A DNA stretch of 64,000 bases, taken from the NCBI RefSeq assembly GCF_027625935.1, contig NZ_CP115300.1, positions 2,666,001 to 2,730,000 of the forward strand, written 5' to 3'. Below, in pieces: positions 11,437 through 19,355 of the stretch. This DNA comes from Streptomyces camelliae. Its GTDB lineage: Bacteria > Actinomycetota > Actinomycetes > Streptomycetales > Streptomycetaceae. The notes beneath the pieces were generated by a model. It searched no databases, was not told the origin of the DNA, and saw nothing but the letters and a program-made list of their open reading frames with translations. Every line of letters starts with the position of its first letter. The first letter of the stretch is position 1. Made by a program: the position numbers and the translations under genes.

Positions 11437-12336
11437 ATGGCTTTCGAACCGCCGCCCCGCCTGATCCGGGCGCTCGGTGAGACGGCACCGGACGGCGACG
11501 GCTGGCTGGCGGAGCTGCCCGCAACCGCCGAACGGACCGTCGCCGGGCTGGAGTTGACCGTGGAGCGGGTGCAGTTGCCGGGCGGTCGCAGCAGCCTGGT
11601 GCTGCTGGTGCGGCGGGCGGACGGCACCCCGGCCGTGCTGAAGCTGGCCCCGCCCCGGGCCCGCCCGGAAAGTGAGCGGGCGGCGCTGGCGCACTGGGGT
11701 GGTCTGGGCGCCGTACAGCTGCTGGAGGCCGGGGGCGAGGAGGGCGTGCTGCTGCTGGAGCGGCTGCACCCGGATGTGTCGGTGCGGTCGCTGCCGGAGG
11801 CGAAGGCGCTGCTGGAGGCGGCGGGGACGCTGCGCCGGCTGTGGGTCGAGCCGCCGGCGGGGCATGTCTTCGAGACGGTCGCCGAGCGCACCGGGCGGCA
11901 GGCGGCGGCGATGCGGGCGGGCGCGGAGGCCGACCCGGAGGCGGCGCCGCTGGTCGACGCGGCGCTCGCGGCCCGCGAGGAGCTGCTGGCCGCGCCGCCT
12001 GAGCACCGGTTGCTGCACGGCACGTTCCGGCAGAGCAAGGTGCTGTCCGGGGAGCGGATGCCGTGGCTGGCGGTGGGTCCGGATCCCGTGGTCGGCGAGT
12101 GCGCCTTCGATCTGGCGCGGCTGGTGCGGGACCGGGTGGAGGACCTGATCGCGACGCCGTCCGGCGCGAGTGCCGTCCGACGGCGGATCAAGCGGCTGTC
12201 GGAGTCGCTGGAGGTCGATCAGGACCGGTTGCGGGGGTGGACCCTCTTCCGGGCGGTGGAGTCCGGTGTGCGGGCACGAAGGGTCGGCCGTGAGAAGGAT
12301 GCGGAACTTCTGCTGGAGTTCGCCGGGTGGCTGTGA
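11437..12336 (+). CDS. Aminoglycoside-phosphotransferase-fold protein, likely pseudokinase
   Basis: 299 residues. The fold resembles APH/fructosamine-kinase-like proteins: a nucleotide lobe (PAVLKLAPP, with the ATP-binding Lys), a hinge GVLLLERL, and a C-lobe. At the catalytic loop, where the family has HGDLHPGNVL, this protein has HGTFRQSKVL, so the catalytic Asp and the metal-binding Asn are gone. The metal-binding IDP-like motif reads AVGPDPVVGECAFDLARL. A kinase reaction is therefore doubtful although the fold seems intact. It is followed by a terminator shared with proS. Function unknown; binding or scaffolding is possible. Confidence 0.8.
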   Translation: MAFEPPPRLIRALGETAPDGDGWLAELPATAERTVAGLELTVERVQLPGGRSSLVLLVRRADGTPAVLKLAPPRARPESERAALAHWGGLGAVQLLEAGGEEGVLLLERLHPDVSVRSLPEAKALLEAAGTLRRLWVEPPAGHVFETVAERTGRQAAAMRAGAEADPEAAPLVDAALAAREELLAAPPEHRLLHGTFRQSKVLSGERMPWLAVGPDPVVGECAFDLARLVRDRVEDLIATPSGASAVRRRIKRLSESLEVDQDRLRGWTLFRAVESGVRARRVGREKDAELLLEFAGWL

Positions 12337-12347
12337 GGAGTGAAGGA

Positions 12348-12388
12348 GAAGCCCCCTGGGACCTCCACGGGTCTCAGGGGGCTTCTTC
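12348..12388. terminator. Bidirectional terminator between convergent genes
   Basis: Inverted repeat GAAGCCCCCTGGGACC against GGTCTCAGGGGGCTTC around a short loop, followed by TTCTT on the plus strand. It lies between the stops of the kinase-like gene and proS and can serve both. Confidence 0.8.
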
Positions 12389-12397
12389 CGCCGAGGC

Positions 12398-14104
12398 CTA
12401 CTCGGCCGTCAGGCGGGCGATCGCGTCCTCCACCGACAGCTCCTCACGCTCGCCGGTCCTGCGGTCCTTCAGTTCCACGACGCCCTCGCCGGAACGGCGG
12501 CCGGCGACCAGGATCTGCGGGACGCCGATCAGCTCGGCGTCGGTGAACTTCACGCCCGGGGAGACGCCGGCCCGGTCGTCGACCAGGACGCGGACGCCCG
12601 CGGCGGACAGCTTCTCGGCGACGTCGAGGGCCAGCTCGGTCTGCAGGGCCTTGCCGGCGGCGACGACGTGCACGTCGGCCGGGGCGACCTCCTTGGCCCA
12701 CACCAGGCCCTTGTCGTCGGCGTTCTGCTCGGCGAGCGCGGCGACGGCGCGGGAGACGCCGATGCCGTAGGAGCCCATGGTGACGCGGACGGGCTTGCCG
12801 TTCTGGCCGAGGACGTCGAGCTTGAGGGCGTCGGCGTACTTGCGGCCCAGCTGGAAGATGTGGCCGATCTCGATGGCGCGGTCCAGCTTCAGGCCGGTGC
12901 CGCACTGCGGGCAGGGGTCGCCGTCCTGCACGACGACGACGTCCACGTACGCGTCGACCTCGAAGTCACGGCCGGCGACGACGTTCCTGGCGTGCGTGTG
13001 CTCCTTGTTGGCGCCGGTGATCCAGGCGGTGCCGGGGGCCACGCGCGGGTCGGCGATGTACGTGACCTTCTCGCCGAGGCCCTGCGGGCCGACGTAGCCG
13101 CGGACCAGGTCGGGGCGGCCGGCGAAGTCGGCCTCGGTGACCATCTCGACGACGGCCGGGGCGAAGTGCGCCTCGACCTTGCCCATGTCGACCTCGCGGT
13201 CCCCGGGCACGCCGACGGCGACGATCTCGCCGTCCACCTTGACCAGCAGGTTCTTCAGGGTGGCGGAGGCGGGGACGCCGAGGGAGGCGGCCAGGGTCTC
13301 GATGGTCGGGGTGTCCGGGGTGGGGATCTCCTCCAGCGCGGGCACGGCCGAGCCGTCGACCGGCTTGAGGGCGTAGGTGATCGCCTCGGTGTTGGCGGCG
13401 AAGTCGCAGTTCGGGCAGTCGGCGAAGGTGTCCTCGCCGGCCTCGGCCGGGGCGAGGAACTCCTCGGACTTGGAGCCGCCCATGGCGCCGGCGGTGGCCG
13501 CGCAGATGCGGTAGTCCAGGCCCAGGCGCCGGAAGACGCGCTGGTAGGCCTCGCGGTGCAGGGCGTAGGACTTGGCGAGGCCTTCGTCCTCCAGGTCGAA
13601 GGAGTACGAGTCCTTCATCAGGAACTCGCGGCCGCGCAGGATGCCGGCGCGGGGGCGGGCCTCGTCCCGGAACTTGGTCTGGATCTGGTAGAGGATCACC
13701 GGCAGGTCCTTGTAGGACGTGCACTGGTCCTTGACCAGGAGGGTGAAGATCTCCTCGTGGGTGGGGCCGAGGAGGTAGTCACCGCCCTTGCGGTCCTTGA
13801 GCCGGAACAGCTCCTGGCCGTACTCGTCCCAGCGGCCGGTCGCCTCGTACGGCTCCTTGGGCAGCAGGGCGGGCAGGGAGACCTCCTGGGCGCCGATGGC
13901 GTCCATCTCCTCGCGGACGATCCGCTCGACGTTGGCGAGGACCTTCTTGCCGAGGGGCAGCCAGCTCCAGATGCCGGCGGCGGTGCGGCGGACGTAGCCG
14001 GCGCGGACGAGGAGCTTGTGGCTGAGGACCTCGGCGTCCGCCGGGTCGTCGCGCAGCGTCTTCGCCATCAACTGGGACATGCGCTGGACCGGTGCTTTCG
14101 CCAT
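12398..14104 (-). CDS. proS: Prolyl-tRNA synthetase
   Basis: 568 residues, bacterial type. Charges tRNA-Pro with proline. Class II motifs are present: [37 protein letters not shown] (motif 2) and [15 protein letters not shown] (motif 3). The insertion (editing) domain lies about residues 230-385 with [12 protein letters not shown], and the anticodon-binding domain with [20 protein letters not shown] closes the protein. Start ATG at 14104. A dispersed-type palindrome lies just upstream. Confidence 0.98.
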   Translation of the reverse strand: MAKAPVQRMSQLMAKTLRDDPADAEVLSHKLLVRAGYVRRTAAGIWSWLPLGKKVLANVERIVREEMDAIGAQEVSLPALLPKEPYEATGRWDEYGQELFRLKDRKGGDYLLGPTHEEIFTLLVKDQCTSYKDLPVILYQIQTKFRDEARPRAGILRGREFLMKDSYSFDLEDEGLAKSYALHREAYQRVFRRLGLDYRICAATAGAMGGSKSEEFLAPAEAGEDTFADCPNCDFAANTEAITYALKPVDGSAVPALEEIPTPDTPTIETLAASLGVPASATLKNLLVKVDGEIVAVGVPGDREVDMGKVEAHFAPAVVEMVTEADFAGRPDLVRGYVGPQGLGEKVTYIADPRVAPGTAWITGANKEHTHARNVVAGRDFEVDAYVDVVVVQDGDPCPQCGTGLKLDRAIEIGHIFQLGRKYADALKLDVLGQNGKPVRVTMGSYGIGVSRAVAALAEQNADDKGLVWAKEVAPADVHVVAAGKALQTELALDVAEKLSAAGVRVLVDDRAGVSPGVKFTDAELIGVPQILVAGRRSGEGVVELKDRRTGEREELSVEDAIARLTAE

Positions 14105-14125
14105 GGCTCTCGTACTCCTGCCGGA

Positions 14126-14165
14126 TGGGGGTCCCCCCCGCCCGTGCGAAGCCGAGGGTGGGGGA
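14126..14165. repeat. Streptomyces-type dispersed palindromic element
   Basis: TGGGGGTCCCCCC, then GTGCGAAGCCGAG, then GGTGGGGGA. This pattern (G-run/C-run, GCGAAGCCGAG core, G-run) recurs in intergenic regions of many Streptomyces genomes. Here it sits between proS and the upstream GNAT gene. Confidence 0.6.
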
Positions 14166-14214
14166 AGGTGTTGGCATGGAGGTTAGCCGGGCCGCCTGTG
14201 CGGGCGGAAATCGG

Positions 14215-14745
14215 TCAGCGCCTGCGAAGGGGAAGGTGGGCGCCCATCACGGCGTACGGCTTCGGCGCGCTCGGGAAGTGGACCTGGCGGGCGAGGTCGA
14301 CGTACCCGAGGGAGAAGTACAGGCCCCGGGCGGGGCTGTCGGTGTCGATCGCGGAGAGGATCGAGCGGGGCTCGGCGGCGGAGTCGGTGATCATGGTGAT
14401 CAGCCGCCGTCCGATTCCCCGGTTCTGGTGATCGGGGTGGACGTGGAGCTCGGTGATGACGAAGGAGTCGTCGAGCCAGAAGTCGTTGCCGCCCGCGCGC
14501 AGGTAGGGCTCGACGACGGTGGACCACCAGTGGGTACGGCTGTTGGGCATGCCGTAGACGAACCCGACGAGGCGTCCCGCGACGCTCGCGCCGAGGGCCC
14601 GCGCGCCCCGGTACTGCATGTGCCGCTGGACGATCTGCCGGCGTACGGCGACCTCGTCGGGACCGAGCCCGAACGCCACCGCTTGGACCGCGAGGGCCTC
14701 GTCGACATGGGCTGCGAGGTCCAGGGGGCCGATCACGAGGTCCAT
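14215..14745 (-). CDS. GNAT-family N-acetyltransferase
   Basis: 176 residues from ATG 14745 (MDLVIGPLDLAAHVDEAL). The acetyl-CoA binding motif A is visible as ELHVHPDHQNRGIGRRLI, preceded by LVGFVYGMP, and followed by RGLYFSLGYVDLARQVHF. Substrate unknown. It lies 20 bases downstream of another GNAT gene in the same direction, so the two form a pair. The open frame extends much further right only as GC-rich read-through. Confidence 0.9.
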   Translation of the reverse strand: MDLVIGPLDLAAHVDEALAVQAVAFGLGPDEVAVRRQIVQRHMQYRGARALGASVAGRLVGFVYGMPNSRTHWWSTVVEPYLRAGGNDFWLDDSFVITELHVHPDHQNRGIGRRLITMITDSAAEPRSILSAIDTDSPARGLYFSLGYVDLARQVHFPSAPKPYAVMGAHLPLRRR

Positions 14746-14765
14746 GCGGGGAGGGTACAGGGGGT

Positions 14766-15614
14766 TCAGAACAGCACACTCATGAAGGCGCCGGCCTCCT
14801 GGAAGCCGACCCTCTGGTACGTCCGTCGCGCCGCCGTGTTGAAGTCGTTGACGTACAGGCTCACCACCGGGGCCACGTCGGCGAGCGCATAGCGCAGGAC
14901 GGCGGCCATGCCCGGTGCCGCGAGCCCCCTCCCCCGGTACTCGGGGGCGACCCACACGCCCTGGATCTGGCAGGCCTGGTGGGTCGCGGCGCCGATCTCG
15001 GCCTTGAAGACGACCTTGCCGTGTTCGTCGATGCGGGCGAACGAGCGGCCGGAGCCCACGAGTTCGGCGACGCGGGCCTGGTACAGCAGCCCGCCGTCCC
15101 CCGCCATCGGGGAGACGCCGACCTCCTCGGTGAACATCGCCACGCACGCCGGCATGATCGTCTCCATCTCGTCCTTGCGGACGCGGCGGACGTAGGGGTC
15201 CGGGGCGACGTCGGCGGGCATGCGGTCGGTGACCATGAGGGGCTGGTGCGCGCGGACCTCGCGGGCGGGGCCCCAGTGCGGCTCCAGCAGGCGCCACAGT
15301 GCGGCGGTGGCCCCGGCGGGGCCGACGATGGAGGAGCAGCGCCGGCCGGCTCTGCGGGCCCGGTCGGAGAAGGCCCGTACGGCCCTCGGGGTGGCGCAGA
15401 TGGGGACCAGGTTGGCGCCGGCGTAGCACAGGGACGTGAGCATGCCGTCCTCGTACCAGCCCCACATCTCGCCGCCGAGCCGCCACGGGTCGAGGCCGGC
15501 GACCTGGACGCGCGAGGTCACGAAGGCGTTCGCGACCGGCTCGCGGTCGAGGACGGCGAGCGCGGCGTCGAGGTCGCTCGGTTCGAGCACCCGTGAGGTG
15601 GTCTGGGTCAACAC
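14766..15614 (-). CDS. GNAT-family N-acetyltransferase with DUF4081 N-domain
   Basis: 282 residues from GTG 15614 (LTQTTSRVLEPSDLDAALAVL). The N-terminal half (residues about 5-120) matches the DUF4081 domain seen in front of actinobacterial acetyltransferases; the C-terminal half has motif A as GVWVAPEYRGRGLAAPGMA and SLYVNDFNTAARRTYQRVGF. Substrate unknown. This gene is typically found near ispG-rseP-dxr in Streptomyces. Confidence 0.92.
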   Translation of the reverse strand: MLTQTTSRVLEPSDLDAALAVLDREPVANAFVTSRVQVAGLDPWRLGGEMWGWYEDGMLTSLCYAGANLVPICATPRAVRAFSDRARRAGRRCSSIVGPAGATAALWRLLEPHWGPAREVRAHQPLMVTDRMPADVAPDPYVRRVRKDEMETIMPACVAMFTEEVGVSPMAGDGGLLYQARVAELVGSGRSFARIDEHGKVVFKAEIGAATHQACQIQGVWVAPEYRGRGLAAPGMAAVLRYALADVAPVVSLYVNDFNTAARRTYQRVGFQEAGAFMSVLF

Positions 15615-15741
15615 GTAGGGGGCCTCACCCTGAGGATTCCGCTGGTCCCGGCACTGTACCTCGTGCGATTGTGACGTGCTCCGGGCTGAACAGCCGGGAT
15701 TCCTCCGCCCCGCCTGCCCGGGGCCCTTCCTCACGGGGATC

Positions 15742-15939
15742 TCATGTGCCGGCATCCCGCAGCCGCACGACGACGTGCAGCCGGTCACCGACCTGGGGTG
15801 GTGCGACGGGCTCGTCCCACACGGAGGGATGCTTCACCTGGTCGATGAAGCCGGCCTCGCCGTCGGCTTCGGCCTTCGCTCCCACAGGGGCCACCGCGAT
15901 CACGGTCACGTCCAGCTCCTGATGGTTACGAAAGGCCAT
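15742..15939 (-). CDS. Small S1/OB-fold-like protein
   Basis: 65 residues from ATG 15939, with GAGGAG 4 bases upstream. The pattern LDVTVIAVAPVGAKAEADGE, then GFIDQVKHP and PQVGDRLHVVVRLRDAG resembles an S1-like RNA-binding domain (V..v..fG....dG..GfI...VGd.v.v.V). Similar small proteins occur beside immunity genes in Streptomyces toxin loci. It lies downstream of the Imm50-type gene in the same direction. Function not assigned. Confidence 0.55.
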   Translation of the reverse strand: MAFRNHQELDVTVIAVAPVGAKAEADGEAGFIDQVKHPSVWDEPVAPPQVGDRLHVVVRLRDAGT

Positions 15940-15971
15940 TTCGCTCCTCACGTTCCACCGCTGGAACTTCG

Positions 15972-16001
15972 GATTCAGACTTCATTGATTCAGACTTCAT
16001 T
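15972..16001. repeat. 15-bp tandem duplication at a stop codon
   Basis: GATTCAGACTTCATT occurs twice head-to-tail (15972-15986 and 15987-16001). On the minus strand it duplicates the last codons and the stop of the immunity-like gene, so a second in-frame stop follows directly. Confidence 0.85.
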
Positions 16002-16379
16002 GGCGTATGCGGTCAGCTTTGAGATGAAGACTGTGTCAGCGACGGCCTGAATGCGCGCCTCGGGTGACGTCACATGGAGGGTGACACCATTCTCAGAGGT
16101 CAGCGAAACATCCGCCCTGATATCAGTCCCAAAGCCCTCCAGCGCGATCTTTCCGACACCGCTGAATGAAATCTCGACCTGTGTGGTGTTGAAACGCTGC
16201 ACCGCCCACTTACGCGGAGGCTGTTCTGGGTAACGGGCGAGATCCAAGCGCAGCGTCAAGGTCGGCCCGTCTGTACGGAGCACTGCCTCGTACAGACGAA
16301 CGCCCACGAGGTCCGGCGGGTTGCCCTGGTAAACGGAGGTGATGCCCTCCGGGTTGCGCAACAGGGAAGTCCATGACAT
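15990..16379 (-). CDS. Imm50-type immunity protein
   Basis: 129 residues (MSWTSLLRNPEGITSVYQGN ... ISKLTAYANEV). The length, the N-terminal NPEGITSVY, PDLVGVRLYEAVLRTDGP, LTLRLDLARYPEQPPRKW and the alternating beta pattern fit the Imm50 family of polymorphic-toxin immunity proteins. The base composition is visibly less GC-rich than the flanks, which suggests transfer. It sits 6 bases after the tail of a probable toxin gene. Immunity function is inferred from family and position. Confidence 0.75.
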   Translation of the reverse strand: MSWTSLLRNPEGITSVYQGNPPDLVGVRLYEAVLRTDGPTLTLRLDLARYPEQPPRKWAVQRFNTTQVEISFSGVGKIALEGFGTDIRADVSLTSENGVTLHVTSPEARIQAVADTVFISKLTAYANEV

Positions 16380-16385
16380 GCCGAC

Positions 16386-16613
16386 TCAGCCTTCCGGCTC
16401 GGGGTACTCGTAATGTTGTGCAGTCCCTGGGCCCTTATCAGTTTGCGGATTCTCCCATAGCCGTGCGTTGAAATGCGAACCCTGATCGCCCACTCCGCCT
16501 TCGCCGTAATAGTGCCCGTAGCCGTGATCACCAGTAACACCTGAACAAGCCCAAGAAGCGTCAGCATCAGGGCTTACACGAAAAACAACTCCCCCGGTCA
16601 ACGAAGCCGTCAC
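16386..16613 (-). pseudogene. C-terminal remnant of a probable polymorphic toxin
   Basis: About 75 residues ending HFNARLWENPQTDKGPGTAQ plus HYEYPEPEG. It stops six bases before the Imm50-type gene, the usual toxin-immunity order. The lower GC runs only to about 16590; upstream of that the DNA reads as part of another gene on the opposite strand. I therefore see the 3' end of a toxin gene whose body was lost at a recombination junction. The GYGHYYGEGG and terminal WENP...HYEYP parts have no catalytic motif I can name. Confidence 0.6.
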
Positions 16614-16857
16614 CCTGATCGCCGCCGAACTCGTGGCGAACGCGGTCCGGCCCGGGCGGGACTTCCACCTTCAGCTCACCGCGTCGTACACCACCCTGTG
16701 CCTGGAGGTCTCCGACACCCGCACCGAACGGCTGCCCGCCCTCCAGATCCCGCAGAGCGAGTCCGGCCGTGGGCTGCTGCTGGTCGAGGCGCTCGCCGAC
16801 GAGTGGGGCGTCACGCCACGGCAGCCCGGCAAGTCCGTCTGGGCGAAGGTATGGCTG
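16597..16857 (+). pseudogene. Decapitated HATPase (RsbW-like) ATP-binding protein
   Basis: Rightward in-frame sequence from VNEAVTLIAAELVANAV to GRGLLLVEALADEWGV and GKSVWAKVW is the second half of a Streptomyces anti-sigma-factor-type ATPase (N-box ELVANAV and G-box GRGLLLV). The N-terminal part is missing, replaced by the toxin tail DNA. After VWAKVWL the frame has no stop and runs antisense into ispG, so the 3' end is shifted too. No start codon with a ribosome site is visible. Confidence 0.65.
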
Positions 16858-16887
16858 AGTCCCGCCACCCAGCGGTGGCGGGACTCA
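16856..16887. terminator. Terminator after ispG
   Basis: A perfect 14-bp stem (TGAGTCCCGCCACC at 16856-16869, matching 16874-16887) with a 4-base loop, 16 bases past the ispG stop. Confidence 0.8.
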
Positions 16888-16902
16888 CGAGAACCGGAAA
16901 GA

Positions 16903-18060
16903 TCAGCCGGCCACCGACACCGACGGCTCCCCCGACTCCACACCCTCGTCCTGCATCTTCTCGGCCAGCTTCATGGCCTCCTCGATGAGGGTCTCGACGA
17001 TCTTGGACTCGGGGACGGTCTTGATGACCTCGCCCTTGACGAAGATCTGGCCCTTGCCGTTGCCGGAGGCCACGCCGAGGTCGGCCTCGCGGGCCTCGCC
17101 GGGTCCGTTCACCACGCAGCCCATGACGGCGACGCGCAGCGGGACCTCCATGCCGGTCAGGCCCGCCGTGACCTCTTCGGCCAGCTTGTAGACGTCGACC
17201 TGGGCGCGTCCGCAGGACGGGCAGGAGACGATCTCCAGGCCACGCTGGCGGAGGTTCAGGGACTCCAGGATCTGGGTGCCGACCTTGACCTCCTCGACCG
17301 GAGGCGCGGACAGCGAGACGCGGATCGTGTCGCCGATGCCCTGGGACAGCAGCGCGCCGAAGGCGACCGCCGACTTGATCGTGCCCTGGAACGCCGGGCC
17401 CGCCTCGGTCACGCCGAGGTGGAGGGGGTAGTCGCACTGGGCCGCGAGCTGCTTGTACGCCTCGATCATGACGACCGGGTCGTTGTGCTTGACCGAGATC
17501 TTGATGTCGCGGAAGTCGTGCTCCTCGAAGAGGGACGCCTCCCACAGCGCGCTCTCCACCAGCGCCTCGGGCGTCGCCTTGCCGTACTTCTGGAGCAGGC
17601 GCCGGTCGAGGGAGCCGGCGTTGACGCCGATGCGGATCGGGGTGCCGTGGTCCTTGGCGGCCTTGGCGATCTCCTTGACCTTGTCGTCGAACTGCTTGAT
17701 GTTGCCGGGGTTCACCCGGACCGCCGCGCAGCCCGCCTCGATCGCCGCGAAGACGTACTTGGGCTGGAAGTGGATGTCCGCGATCACCGGGATCTGGGAC
17801 TTCTTGGCGATGGTGGCGAGGGCGTCGGCGTCGTCCTGGGTGGGGCAGGCCACGCGGACGATCTGGCAGCCGGACGCGGTCAGCTCGGCGATCTGCTGGA
17901 GGGTGGCGCCGATGTCCGACGTACGGGTCGTGGTCATCGACTGGACCGAGACCGGTGCGTCTCCGCCGACCGCCACGCTTCCGACCTGGATCTGCCGGCT
18001 CTTGCGGCGCTCGGCGAGCTTGGTCGGAACGGACGGCATGCCGAGAGAAATCGCAGTCAT
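16903..18060 (-). CDS. ispG: 4-hydroxy-3-methylbut-2-enyl diphosphate synthase (flavodoxin)
   Basis: 385 residues from ATG 18060 ([20 protein letters not shown]). IspG converts MEcPP to HMBPP in the MEP isoprenoid pathway, using a [4Fe-4S] cluster. The cluster ligands appear as SCPSCGRAQ and [11 protein letters not shown]; the TIM-barrel motifs [22 protein letters not shown] and VRVNPGNI are intact. dxr of the same pathway lies 2.6 kb upstream. In this genome a decayed recombinase element separates ispG from rseP. Confidence 0.98.
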   Translation of the reverse strand: MTAISLGMPSVPTKLAERRKSRQIQVGSVAVGGDAPVSVQSMTTTRTSDIGATLQQIAELTASGCQIVRVACPTQDDADALATIAKKSQIPVIADIHFQPKYVFAAIEAGCAAVRVNPGNIKQFDDKVKEIAKAAKDHGTPIRIGVNAGSLDRRLLQKYGKATPEALVESALWEASLFEEHDFRDIKISVKHNDPVVMIEAYKQLAAQCDYPLHLGVTEAGPAFQGTIKSAVAFGALLSQGIGDTIRVSLSAPPVEEVKVGTQILESLNLRQRGLEIVSCPSCGRAQVDVYKLAEEVTAGLTGMEVPLRVAVMGCVVNGPGEAREADLGVASGNGKGQIFVKGEVIKTVPESKIVETLIEEAMKLAEKMQDEGVESGEPSVSVAG

Positions 18061-18183
18061 CTGCTGTGCAACCCCAAGTCGTGGATCAGGATCCGGTCCC
18101 GTGAACGGCGGGCCCCAGGCTCCGAGATTACGGCACCGGCCCCTGCGCCAGCACATCCCTCCCCGGAAACCCACTCGATGGAA

Positions 18184-18214
18184 GGCGGCCCGGAGGATCA
18201 TCCTCCGGGCCGCC
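18184..18214. terminator. Near-perfect palindrome, probable old rseP terminator
   Basis: A 15-bp arm GGCGGCCCGGAGGAT and its exact complement around a single central base. It follows the stop of the recombinase remnant. Because that stop belongs to a copy of the rseP 3' end, this hairpin may be the original rseP terminator. Confidence 0.6.
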
Positions 18215-18229
18215 GAGAACGTCGTATGG

Positions 18230-18253
18230 CTACGAGATTTTCGCCGGGTTAAC
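18230..18253. repeat. Attachment-site-like copy of the rseP 3' end (distal)
   Basis: On the minus strand this encodes VNPAKIS-stop, against VNPIKIS-stop at 19332-19355. The two 24-base stretches share 17 bases including CGGGTTAAC. They bracket a recombinase remnant, as attL and attR would. Confidence 0.5.
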
Positions 18254-18826
18254 CGGACCGTCCTGGCGACTCGGGCGAGGTTCAGTGTCGAGTGCCGTAC
18301 GGATGGCCGGCTCCGGCCCTTCCGCATGGCTCAACACCGGTGTGCCCATCTCCTCCTCGTTGAGGAGCTTCACGATCTCCAGCCACACGCCGTCCGCCAA
18401 CCACGTGCGCTGCCTGAAGCGGACCCTCTCCGGGGCACCGAACCGGTCTGGAAGGTCGCGCCAGAGGATTCCGGTGCGCAGGCGGTGCAGCATCCCCGTG
18501 AGTGCTGCTCGCAGATCCAGCGGTGACCGAAAGTGATGCGGCCGGCACCTGGAGCGGAGCAGATCCTCGATACGGGCCCACTGGCTGTCTGTGGGGTCCG
18601 GAGGGACAGGTGTCCCCGTGCGCTCATGCCACCGGATCGTCAAGCACTTCGTTCCCTCCCGGTAGCGGAACTCCGGGTCCACGAGGTCCACGCATACGCC
18701 GACCAACTCGATCAGCCGACGCTGCTCGGAGGGCGAGAGCCGCCGAATCGTCAGCCGTACACAGTCCGGTCGGCAATTGAAGGCGGCCGACGGCGGATGG
18801 CCGGGCGGTCCGCCTCCCAGATGCAA
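18230..18826 (-). pseudogene. Serine recombinase C-terminal part with DUF4096 domain (remnant)
   Basis: A 198-codon frame. Its middle (RLTIRRLSPSEQRRLIELVG, then CVDLVDPEF) resembles the C-terminal end of Streptomyces large serine recombinases. It is followed by a DUF4096 transposase-like helical domain (DSQWARIEDLLRSRC, then RTGILWRDLPDRFGAP), a fusion known in this recombinase group. It overlaps the N-terminal recombinase piece in another frame. I read both as one gene broken by an internal deletion and frameshift. It ends with a copy of the rseP C-terminus. Confidence 0.6.
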
Positions 18827-19149
18827 CGCCAGATGGCCGCCTCCGTTCGCCCCAGACGGTCGAGGCGATGCACGAGGACGAGATTCACCTGCCCCGAGGA
18901 GATGTCACCAAGGAGTGCCTTCAGACCAGGGCGCGAGTCCGTCGAGCCCGACTCACCCATGTCCTCACGAGCCCCCGCCAGACGCCATGACGACCGCTCT
19001 CCCACGAACGCCCGGATGGCCTGCGCCTGGGCCGGAATTCCGTACTTCCCCCTCTGCTCCGCAGTGGAGACGCGCATGTATGCGCCGACAGCAACGATCT
19101 CCGTGTCCTCGGCCTTGTCATCTGCGCACGGCACAGTACCTTGCTGCAT
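18751..19149 (-). pseudogene. Serine recombinase N-terminal domain (remnant)
   Basis: 132 residues from ATG 19149. The resolvase catalytic domain is recognisable: AYMRVSTAEQRGKYGIPAQ (nucleophilic Ser in RVS), ESGSTDSRPGLKALLGDIS and LVLVHRLDRLGRT. The recombinase and zinc-ribbon regions of a full-length (about 450-550 residue) large serine recombinase are missing; after WEADRPA the frame ends in unrelated residues. Together with the overlapping downstream frame it is the relic of an integrase. Confidence 0.75.
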
Positions 19150-19257
19150 GTCAGTCCCTTCACGACTGGCCAGACCCCAGGGTGTTCGCGCACCGCTGGG
19201 GTCACCCATGAACAGCAAGAACGTACGAAGTCCGCCTCCGTGTCGTACAGATAAGTC

Positions 19258-19296
19258 GCGCCCTTCACTCGTGTGAGTTACACGAGTGAAGGGCGC
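19258..19296. terminator. Perfect 17-bp hairpin after rseP
   Basis: GCGCCCTTCACTCGTGT at 19258-19274 pairs exactly with 19280-19296 around a 5-base loop. It is 36 bases past the present rseP stop. Confidence 0.75.
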
Positions 19297-19331
19297 ACCC
19301 TGTGAACACCGCGACGGAAATCGACCGATTC

Positions 19332-19355
19332 CTAGCTGATCTTGATCGGGTTAAC
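19332..19355. repeat. Attachment-site-like sequence at the rseP 3' end (proximal)
   Basis: Partner of 18230-18253. On the minus strand it encodes VNPIKIS and the TAG stop of rseP. Confidence 0.5.

Noticed and set aside
16633-18252. Frame continuing from the ATPase fragment for 540 codons
   Set aside because: Beyond about 16857 it is antisense to ispG and loses all similarity.
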